Positions 10,388 to 20,900 of a DNA stretch of 64,000 nt are shown one piece after another. Made by a program: the position numbers and the translations under genes. Origin of the DNA: Bemisia tabaci (taxonomy: Eukaryota > Arthropoda > Insecta > Hemiptera > Aleyrodidae); assembly GCF_918797505.1 (NCBI RefSeq), contig NC_092797.1, positions 36,655,372-36,719,371 on the forward strand, given 5' to 3'. Each line of letters starts with the position of its first letter. Position 1 is the stretch's first letter. Below the pieces are notes generated by a model, which ran no database searches, was not told where the DNA came from, and saw nothing but the letters and a program-made list of their open reading frames with translations.

Positions 10388-12385
10388 TATTACCTGGAGA
10401 TGAAAAAAGAATGGACTCGAATACAATTGCACGTATCTGGACGGAAAAAAGTTTACTTGCATCTGGAGTTTTGGAAGGAGTTTATGGCTGACATATCGAA
10501 GGCCAAAACACGAAACCGCGTATCTTCACTGCGGTGTCTCAACATGTTCGTTGTTTTATTTTTTCGAAGAGAAACAAGCCACAATATGAGTTGAAATTTA
10601 TACAGAATAGTCTGCTGCCAGACATGAAAAATCAAGAAAATTTTCAAGAAATTACGTTGACTAGTAATCCGAAAAAATAAACACGGAGTATGACAAGAAG
10701 TCTGCAACGTCGCAAACGTAGATAAGTGGTTCCGCACAGTGGCCATCGATATGTTACACAAAAATTACGTACGAACTTTGAGAAGTTGAGGATGACGCTC
10801 TCGAGCAGCTACAGAAAGGCGCATTTGTAAAAACCACCAAAGGTTGCATTAAATGCCACTTTCTACTGGTAGACTTCTTCTACTTAAAGTAATTTCCGTT
10901 CAAAGCAGCTCTAGGTGAAACAAGTCTATCCACAAGAAAATCCTTCGGGGAAACCCTTCTTTCTGCTCCAAGCTGAGACATATTTTTTTACCGCTGTAAT
11001 ATGGCAGGTAGAACATTATCTCGGGACCGGCATCCAAAATGCAATCCTAAACTCCGATTAATCCTTTGAACAGATAAGTCCTCTCTAAAATCTTCCAGGG
11101 CTGATGGACTTTTTTCTCATGACTACGTCCATCTACTGACTTTCCGCTGAGTTTTATGTAGAAATGGCGATATACGTATAAACAGGATCAAATCTGTAGA
11201 TAATTTCGATTTTATCGTTAATTTATTGTAATGTTATCGGTACTAAAGACTGCGATACACTGCGATCGATTATGATAAAATTGCTAATTTATTGTTACTG
11301 ATGTTAGACGATAGCATTTACAAAAATTAGCCGTAAAAATCTGGATTGAATAATAATTTTATAGATAATGAAAAATTGGATGTCTTTGCTCAAATTTTTA
11401 TGATCCTAGGAAAAGGTGAAAGTCAAGAGGGCTCGCAATGTAAAGTTTCATGTATGCATTGTTTAACGTATGTTATTCATCGAAAATGTTAGACACTTTT
11501 GTCAAATTACTAGAGAAATTCTCCGCTTTCCTCTGAAAATATGCCACTGTTTATGATTATAGATAAATCGTTAAAAAGAACCTAACAACTTTGCAATGTA
11601 ATAAAATGCTGCTAGCTCTCACCTTTTCAAAAGTCTCTGAATGGGTAAGATGACCTGATGACTGATGAGTCTCTTTGGGACCCGACTTCGAATAATCTCG
11701 TACGTGACTGATAATGATCATTTAATTATTCTTCGAGTTTTTTATTTGAGGTTTATGAAGTACAAATTAACAGAAACTTATATTTTTCGACCTTTTCCCG
11801 GATGATATAGATAAAATTAAATATACTCATATTCAGTATAGTGTCCCCTTCTCCCACTGAAATTTGTTGGACACTGCAGGATTCAAGAATTTTTATTTAT
11901 CCAAATTATTTCGTTTGAGCAATGAAATACACATACTTCGTAATCAAATTGACACTGGAATTCCTCCTGAATTAGATTATAACTCATCCAAATCAACCGG
12001 CTCAATGGCAACGGTAGATTAATGAAGTGCAATCATGTGTCTTTGAGGGCAACTTTTGACTGGATCACGATATCACTACTGCTACCCAGGTAGTAAGACA
12101 ATGGAATCTTTCATCTTCACTATTGGACACATACTTGCCTGTGACGAATTGTTTATGTTTTTAATGATATTAAGGCCACAAACTTCAATACTCTTATGAT
12201 TGCCAGCAGGCTTTACGTTGTTTTATGAATACTGTGATTACTTTTTACTGAAAAATCTATTGTCAGTCTTAGTGCATTGTAGTTAATTTTATCATTGTAA
12301 TGAATAGGCGAATCAATGTTTAATTTAAGTTAATTTGTCCAGTGAATTTTTAGAATTGTAATGTATGACTCGAGGTGGGAAAGAG

Positions 12386-12395
12386 TATATAAAAG
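12386..12395 (+). promoter_or_regulatory. TATA-like sequence in an intergenic region
   Basis: TATATAAAAG is a good TATA-box match, but no coding exon follows. It could belong to a decayed retrotransposon LTR, a non-coding transcript, or be chance in AT-rich DNA. Confidence 0.25.
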
Positions 12396-12687
12396 ACCTT
12401 TTCAGGAAACATTTATTAGGAAATGAAGAGGAGAAACATTCAGATTTGGATTTCGGCGTGATCTCAGAAAAGTCGAATTAATTTCTTTGGTGTGGCGGGC
12501 TCATTTATCAGGAATCAATCATTACTCCAGGCTGAGAAACTTGACAGAGATGTCTTTTAAGTGTCAGCGACACCGTAATTATATTTTTCACGAAAACGTT
12601 TGTCCGTTCCCGGAACTTCTAGTGAAAGGAAAGAATTGAAAAATTTAATCGCTGAAAATGTGTTGAGATAGTAGACTTGAAAGAAAA

Positions 12688-12815
12688 ATTGAACGTATTT
12701 CTGCCAAACGGAACTATGTGCACTATGACATGAGCCCTTTTACGCATATATCATTATGGGTCTCAGGGCTCATGGCTTAATGCACATAGTTCCGTTTGGC
12801 GGAAATACGTCCAAT
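12688..12815. repeat. 128-bp hairpin
   Basis: The left arm ATTGAACGTATTTCTGCCAA... (about 35 bases) pairs with the right arm ending at 12815 with only two mismatches, around a 58-base centre. It is a probable small MITE. Confidence 0.7.
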
Positions 12816-13904
12816 TATTCTCCACTTAAGATAGAGCCCGATCGAAAGAACTGTGAGTCTTGCAGCCAAATAAATGTGTGTTGTGCAATGGGTACATTCC
12901 CACAAAATTTTTATTGTAATTTATTATTTTAATTGTTTAATTTTTTGTCAAGACTTGTCAATTTTGTGCTTTTGTAAATTTTACTGTCAATAAAAATTAA
13001 CAGAAAGCATAGAGAAGAATGCTTGGTACCTGGTTATAGTTTTTTTGCTCTCGTCCTTGAAGTTTTGTTGATGTTGACGCCCGAATGCAACAATTGAAAT
13101 TTTCGCGGTTTGGATGTCCAGTAAGAGGATATCCATGTTTTAAATTCCGAGCACCCCTCCCGCCTCCCCTAGTCAGGAGGGCAGCCCAAATTTCCATGGC
13201 AGGGGTTAGCAAATCATTATTATGATCTGAAACAACGCTAAGTGAGATATTGATTCCTGTGTTTTTTTGGTCGCAGAATTCCAATTTTAAGTCAAAAATT
13301 TACATTTCATGCAAAGAATGTTTCATAACCAAGGTGGTAGCTGAAAACCAAGTTCTGACAACACACGCTCTCTAGATTTCAATATACGGGTGGCGGATCA
13401 GGTATCGCGCGATTCAGGAATGAGGTCTTCCGTCTCATACAGGTCCCGCCCATTTTCAAATATTGACATTTTGACTACTTCATGCAAAAGAAGCCTATCT
13501 GCAATTTAAATTTTGTGCAGATAACTTCTTTAGTTTGAATGGGCCCATTCTGTAAGATGGTCTTTCTTTGAGATATCAATATGCTTTTCTTCTTATTGAC
13601 AGTTACATCATTTTACTCAGTATTCAATCAACTTTGAAGTCCAGTTTAAAAAGGAAATCAAGAACTACGAATTCAGTATACAACACAAAGGAAAGTCTTG
13701 TTTGAGATGAAGGGAGGGGGGGGGGGTGGTGGTGGTGCGTATTCGCAGTTTGCTTGAGATATCAATAAAAAATGAAAAGTGATTCCCCATAGAGGACCAT
13801 AAAATACAACTCTCTACTGGTAACAATGCTAATTAAAGAGCTAAAATGTTCTTCAACATATATTATACGGTTGTTTTCAATTCGCCTTCAGCTGCATCCG
13901 CAGC

Positions 13905-14290
13905 AATTGTTGTTAAGAATATGTTGTGCGTGCTGAGTTCAGCTTATTACATACTTGTCTCTTTGAAGGCGTTTTATGTTGCGCAAGAAGCACAAGCTCT
14001 TGATGTACGAACGAAGTAGCGATTGAGCGATTCATTCAATCTCACTTCTGTTGTTCTCCAACAGGATGCTCTATTTTCGCACATAAAACCCCTTCAGAGA
14101 GTCGAGTATGTAATGACCTAAAATCAGCACGCACAACATATTCGTCACAACAGTTGCTGCAGACGCAGTTAAAGGCGAATTGCTTCAACACATAAAACGC
14201 CTTCAGGGAGTCAAGCATGTAATACGCTGAAATCAGCACTCACAACATATATTCGTAACAACACTTGCTGCAGACGCAGCAAAAGGCTAA
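13905..14290. repeat. diverged direct and inverted units of about 130 bp
   Basis: A block containing CTGCAGACGCAG, AACATATTCGT, a (T)CAGC(A/T)CGCACAAC word and CACATAAAACGCCTTCA occurs twice in direct orientation (about 14080-14170 and 14195-14290) and once inverted (about 13880-13985). No gene is apparent. Confidence 0.6.
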
Positions 14291-14649
14291 TTGCTCAATT
14301 ACAAAATAGTATGACAGGAAGTCTGCATGCAACGAAAGGGTTAGTATTGGTTTCAGGACATTTTGTCAACGATTTTTTGTCCGCGCACCTTTTTTGTTCA
14401 GTAGATTACGCCCACTTGTAAAATAAGCAACGGTGACTTGGTCCAAGCGTTATATTTTAGTCGGTATGTAAAATTATATTGACAATATGGAAATGAGAAA
14501 TTGAGAGAGAAGGAGGTGTTGTTATGGTTGCTCATTTTCTAAATGAAATGTTATTACTCTCTCCTTTTGAATCGTCTTTTTAAATTGTCATTGGTGAATA
14601 TTTGGTTTTATTTCTATCCTTAAAATATTTGATGTACATGAAAAAAATA

Positions 14650-15725
14650 ATAGAGCCGTAGAGACAAGATAAACTTGTTAAACCTGCCTTGTCTCAGGAA
14701 CAAGACTTTTAGTCTGCCAAACAACTCAGTTTGTTTGGGAAACAACACCCGTTTGTTAATGCAACAAGACCAGTCTTGTTTTATATGCTAGGTTTCTGAG
14801 CCACCGGACTCGATAGTCTTGTCACTGTGACAAGATTCTCTACTCACCGCGAGTAATGGTCAAATTCAAAGAGAGCGTATTATTTTATATATTTTGAAAG
14901 AGTATTTTAAGAACTACGCTTAATAATTGTTCCCCGAAAATTTTTCTGGATGTTTAATGACAAGGTAAAAACAATAAGTTTATAATTCTTTTTTAAAAAT
15001 AAATCGCTCATGCGTAAGGTTTTAAAATCAAATGTATCTAATTATATAATTATTTTTTTAACGTTTGATTTATTTATATATTATTAATTATTATCATGAT
15101 ATAAAATAAAAATAAAAATTAGAATCATAAACACGGAACAAAGGAAACATCGTTGCTTGAAGAAACACATTTTTTCGGCCTAAATTGTCCATTTTTATCT
15201 GATGTAGAATGTAAATTCCTTTTCGTAAACGGTAAATAGTAAAAAGAAAAAAAACCAAACAATCTGATGCTCTACGCATTCCACAGACTTGAGATAGCAA
15301 CAAAATGAAAAAGTAATTCTGTGGGCTGTACTTATACTTAAAATTCGGCTCCCTAATAACAAGCCCGGATAGCTCGGTCAGTAGAACACTCGGTCCGTTA
15401 TCAGATGGTCCCGCGTTCAAATCCCGATCAGGTCGGTAAAATTTGAAAGGTCGGATGGGACGATTCTGGTGTAAGAGGAGTGAAGGAAGTAGAGAACAAT
15501 TAAATTTTCATATAAATATTGCAATTCATATAAATTTGTGACATTTTTTTTGCAATTTTAATTTCTTCCGAATACTGTGACAAGACAAGTCTTGTTCCCA
15601 GAACTAGACAATTTTGTTACCGTGACTAGACTTTTGACTTATGCAACAAGGAAGTCTTGTTCCCTGAACAAGACTGTATGGGTCCCATGAACTAGAATGC
15701 CTTGTGGATCAAATATAACAAGACG
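14650..15725. repeat. ACAAGAC-rich repeat split by about 700 bp
   Basis: Two blocks, about 14660-14850 and 15575-15745, are dense in ACAAGAC/GTCTTGT words, many forming short hairpins. The AT-rich middle holds the tRNA-derived SINE at 15361. The two blocks look like halves of one element opened by later insertions, though I cannot align them fully by eye. Confidence 0.45.
15361..15560 (+). mobile_element. tRNA-derived SINE
   Basis: The head (about 15361-15433) reads like a tRNA: GCCCGGATAGCTCGGTCAGT supplies an A box and GTTCAAATCCC a B box at normal spacing. The acceptor arm does not close well and the anticodon arm is poor, so this is a SINE head rather than a working tRNA gene. An AT-rich body follows; I cannot fix its 3' end. 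Confidence 0.65.
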
Positions 15726-16074
15726 GTCTTGTCACATACCTTATACATATGTATAGGTACTTTTTTTTTATTTTTGTAATTTTTTCTTTACGAAATTATT
15801 ACTTCATTTTGAAAACATTTATATTTTTAAAACGTGACAAATATTTTTAAAGCCTTTTACAAGCGACATTAACCTCAATAAGCCGCAGTTGTACCGACAG
15901 ATACTACAAAAATGAATAAAAGAGGGGGAAAAAACCAAGAAGCACGCAATCTTTAGTTTTAACCCATTTGTACATCGATCTTCTAGAGTCAAATACGTCA
16001 AATTTTGAGCGTTTGGTTGCGCGCACACCTCGCTGCAGCACAATAAAAGGTCAAAATGTAAAAGAAAAAATTAA

Positions 16075-16556
16075 ATTGCTTTGGAAATCATTAAATTTGA
16101 CACGGAACCACCAATATTTAAAAAACACACATTATATTATTATTCTCCTTTGATAAATTGATTCATATTTTTTTCCCATCAATTTAAATGAGAATAATCA
16201 ATGCAGAGTGTGCAAACATTTCAAAATCATGAGTTAAAAAACGCTGACTATGCGAGTATAAATATTAAAGCTTAACAGAGCGGAGCGGCGTGCTGCCAGC
16301 GCGAGAGGCTCCCTGGCGCCTACAAACCTAAGTGGATACTTCACGCATTGCACAATGCTTGAAGTATCCACTTAGGTTTGTAGGCGCCAATGCACGCTTC
16401 GCGCTGGCCGCCCGCCCGCCGTGCGGCAGCGCCTGAAGCAACTATTTCGCAACAGAGATGTTGCACAGTATTATACGAAATTGAACGTATTAAGAATGAC
16501 AGGCATCCTTTAAAAGTACCGATCTTTCCTCGCAAAATAAATCAAGATACTTATCG
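16075..16556. mobile_element. 480-bp repeat with an internal palindrome, copy 1
   Basis: This stretch matches the reverse complement of about 22602-23075 along its length, including the flanking AT-rich parts. At its centre 16315-16388 is a 74-bp near-perfect palindrome starting GGCGCCTACAAACC, followed by a GC-rich CGCTGGCCGCC block. No transposase frame is seen; the family is not recognised. Confidence 0.75.
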
Positions 16557-17933
16557 TACACAGGAGCCTTTAGCTGAGGCAAATATAGAGGTTTATCCGG
16601 TTCAGGTATAACAAGGTAGGAAAATCTTGAAAAATATTTAAGTCCTGTTACACCAAAGAGGTGTACAGAGTTTTAGTGAATTTTGTCTCATGGAATTTAC
16701 GCTCCCCCATTTTTTACCAAAACTCTCAACTATATATTATTCTCCGTTGGACCAAACAGACAAAACAAAAAAAACAGGGAAACCCTCATTCTTCCAAGAC
16801 ATTTTACATTTTCATCCAAAAACGTCTTGAGCAATTGTATTACATGTGGGCCAATTAACTTTGGGTCTCAACTGGCACGTGGTCCAAAACTCACGTGCCG
16901 AAAAAACGCGTGGGCCTATCTGTCTATGATACTGAGGTTTTGAAAAAGAGGACCCATAAGACCTGGAAAAGGCTCTCCAATTCTTTATCCAGTTAAGTAA
17001 GTCGTTGTAGGTCGATATAAATGGGAGTCTATTGTTCAATGAGATACGTCCAATTAAAAGGCAGAAAAACAACGCTCTAGCGAAATCGATCGAACGTTCA
17101 TTAAAATACTGGACCTCTGTTTTCTTTCTAAATAGGTAACTCGTGCCGCCTTAAGGGTAAACTTGACAGCTCTTGACCTTCCTTTTACAGCGTTTCCCCG
17201 GTATTTGCCCAGTTTGATGATGAATCTTAGTATCAGGAGAGGAACAGAATTTCCGTTTTCTTCTTTCATCTGTGTCTGGATTTATTTTCTTTTGAACGTG
17301 TTGGTACCATGTGCGCTGTGCCGTGATGTCTTTTAGCTGAACAGAGGAGCAGTATTTGACATTTTTAAGCTCGATACACTCTTCACTACTTAACTGACCG
17401 TCTTAGATTCTTTAATTTTGAAGAACAGTCACAATTCTTGTTTAAATATTGGTATTTTTGTGGCCGAAATAACGAAAAGCTATTCTATTCGATTCTCTAC
17501 CAGCATAAAAAATTACATAATACATAAATCCACTTTCAGTTTTAGGTTTTAAGTTACTTTCTCAAATGACTGTCTTTAATGTAATGTACATAAAGCAGGA
17601 GCAGGCTCTTTTCCTCCAGTTTAAAACCTGAAAGTTCGGTCAACAGCACTAGACATCTTGATCATGAAGCAAGATTGTTAAACAACGGAAGGCACAAATC
17701 CTTGGATAAATTCCTGGGATTACCGCACAGAGGATATTGTCCGGCCTACCTCTGGAATTGAAGGCGAAATAACAATTCGTGTGATCTCCATTCCCCTTCG
17801 TGTCTATTCTATTGCTTCTGAACTTTCAGTCAGAAACGCAACTGGTTAGCAAGGGCAATGATGTTGATCTAGAGAATTTTGACAAAATCTTCGGAACTGG
17901 AGAGAGTGATCAGTTGCCTTGAAATCAAGCCTC

Positions 17934-20900
17934 ATGGATAAGTCTTTCAAGCTATTGCCGAGACCGATCATCCTGGTCTCGAGAATCTTCGGGATCCTAC
18001 CGATCGACCTGGACACGTTCGAATACTCGAAATTCCACCTGGCGATCACCCTCGCCCAGAGCCTGATTCCGTTATACCAGATCAGCGGGCACATCTTCGT
18101 CGTGCCGGGGACCTACCAGATCAACTCCCCGTACACATTCGTGATCCAGATGCTCTTCCACTACGTCATCAGCGTGGCCAACATCGGCACCAAGTACCTC
18201 TGCACGGTGGCCTTCAAGCGATACCTGAAACCGATCTACAGGGAGATGCGGGCCTGCCACGACTTCCTCCGGCGAGCTTACAACTTCGACGCTGACCGGG
18301 AGATGACCCTCCTGTGCTCCTACTTCCTCCTTACGATCGGGGTCGTCATGCTCCCCGTCTACACCGCGCGGCTTGTCTCCCTCCTCATTAAACGCAAGGC
18401 GCGGAGCGGCAAAAAGCTCATCTTCTTCGTCCTCATGTATTGGCAGAATCTCAGCGTTTGCTGCGCCGAGCTTCAGTTCATATTCATCGCCTGCAACCTC
18501 TACTACCAGTTCCATGAGGTAATACAACTTTCAACATAGGATCTGGATAAGACCAGTATAGGGTATCTACGTAACTCTTGTCACACGATCAAACGGTGCT
18601 ATATAAATATATCAAGGTCATGTGCTGTGATTGGTCCAAGTCATCGAATCAGCCAATCACAACACCTGATCTTGATGTATTGATAGCACCGTTTACTCGT
18701 GTGATGCCGCTATCACACGCTGAATTTAGCAGCTGAATGTGGAAGTCAACAGTCATCGCCCAACGGCTGAAATTTCGCAAATTCGAGTTATTTTCATCCA
18801 GATGTGTATCAAATCTACTCGAATAGTTTAGACAAATCCAACATTAGTCCGACGATTGCTGAGAATCGTTGCTGAATTTTGCACGTCACGCGCAAAATTC
18901 AGGCATCGGGCCGATGACTTCCACATTCAAGCCACATTCAGCTCCCACATTCAGCGTGTGATTGCGGCATGACAATAGCGTATAGGGAGTATTTCCGTTT
19001 CTTCGCCGCTCTCTGATTGGTTCCCCACATTTTCAGCCCCAAGCGCCCAATGTAAACAAATTGGACCTTGTACATTCCGCGGAGAAATGAATGATACGTG
19101 CAAGGAGGTGCGGTGGCGTTTGCGGACGTGGCGTTTGCGGATTCTAAGAATCGGGTGGCGTTTGCGGATTCTCATATTTTGACGGTGGCGATTGCGGACA
19201 GGCGGAACAGGGCCGGTGGACTTTGCAGACCAGAGAATTTCGGCGGTGGCGATTGCGGACGGAGGGGTAGGCACCTACGTATGCTGCCCCCCACCCCTGC
19301 GCTGTATATTAAAGAGAAAAATTACTGGAGAGGCTCTGGATTCCTTTTCGTGGATGTAGAATGAAAAAAATATTAGTATTAAACATTAGTATTATATTAG
19401 TATAAAAACATATGAGCAGTGAACATACAGTAAATTTTTAAAAAAAGGCATATCAGAAATCGCAAGAAACTGAAAAATCGTCAGTTTCAGTCCATTTTTA
19501 GGATGAAAAACATGTTGTAAATTCTAGTCCAAAATTACTGAAAGTCAAAAAATTAAAAATGTGTTTCCATTTTTCGTATGTAATTTTTTGACTTTCAGTA
19601 ATTTTGGACTAGAATTTACAACATGTTTTTCATCCTAAAAATGGACTGAAACTGACGATTTTTCAGTTTCTTGCGATTTCTGATATGCCTTTTTTTAAAA
19701 ATTTACTGTATGTTCACTGCTCATATGTTTTTATACTAATATAATACTAATGTTTAATACTAATATTTTTTTCATTCTACATCCACGAAAAGGAATCCAG
19801 AGCCTCTCCAGTAATTTTTCTCTTTAATATACAGCGCAGGGGTGGGGGGCAGCATACGTAGGTGCCTACCCCTCCGTCCGCAATCGCCACCGCCGAAATT
19901 CTCTGGTCCGCAAAGTCCACCGGCCCTGTTCCGCCTGTCCGCAATCGCCACCGTCAAAATATGAGAATCCGCAAACGCCACCCGATTCTTAGAATCCGCA
20001 AACGCCACGTCCGCAAACGCCACCGCACCGTGCAAGGAAGACAAAAATATTCATTGAAGTTCGTTTAGAGCTCATCATAAGTTAGAAATCAAATATTTCT
20101 TCTTATGTCTTGAAATCCGTCATCATCTTGTTTGTATTCATAATGACTGCGAATGATCAATACGAAAGTCTAATAACTTCAAAACTACTCAGAGAGCGGT
20201 ATATTTTTGTGAATAGAAGGAACTGAGATGGCAATACTCTTCCCATATTATATGTCCGTTAATAGAGTATGTACACCTTGACATACATTTTCGATGGGCT
20301 CAATCATCTAAGACTACGTGGAGCCCAACAATTACACACGATACAAATAAGCGTGATACAAAATTGCTGAAAATTTAGTTCTGGCTCTGGCTTGTAGCAC
20401 CCTATACTTAATTATTTCACGAACCAATTTTAAGAAACCCTATTTCTGCAAACACATTTATTTTAATTAAGTTGGCAATAAACGCAGCAAAGAATAGCTG
20501 GGCCTCATTTCGCAATATCTGAAACTACAATTTCTTGCTCATCCGTAAAAACACTTATGTGCATAGGGAAACTAATGGTGCATACGTTGTTTTTTAACTG
20601 AGCCAGAAATTGTAGTTCCGAATTGCAAAATATGGTCCAACGCCGAGAAAAAAAGATTGGTAGAATTTACCATTCCTTCACGCTGTATTTTCCATGGGGT
20701 GAATTCAAAGTGGATTCTGCCCGAGGAATGGTTACCTGTACCAGTATATAGTAACGTTTACCTTTCTTCTGACAGAATGGACGCTGCGTGAAATACAGCG
20801 TGAAGGAATGGTAAATTCTACCAACCTTTTTTCTCGGTGAACTCCAATCGTTAAATGTCGATCAGCGGCAACATCCCTCTCAATGGAGATGTTGCATGTG

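Larger units (their letters stand above)
10390..17933. other. gene-poor interval between GMC oxidoreductase and gustatory receptor
   Basis: About 7.5 kb with no convincing exon on either strand. It holds a run of TTATCG-type words (11170-11340), a TATA-like site, a 128-bp hairpin, diverged tandem/inverted units at 13905-14290, ACAAGAC-rich DNA at 14650-14860 and 15570-15725, a tRNA-derived SINE, and one copy of the palindrome-bearing 480-bp repeat. A G-run/GGT microsatellite sits at about 13716-13737. The last few hundred bases should contain the receptor promoter. Confidence 0.6.

Noticed and set aside
18072..18527. 151-aa minus-strand frame opposite receptor exon 1
   Set aside because: Acidic, low-complexity antisense shadow of a GC-rich exon; the sense frame has transmembrane segments and receptor character.
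19098..19364. Open frame of about 88 aa with repeated AFAD/VAFAD words (and its mirror at 19772-20044)
   Set aside because: It is the translation of the palindromic transposon arm; the mirrored copy on the other strand reads the same, so the repetition is DNA structure, not a protein family.
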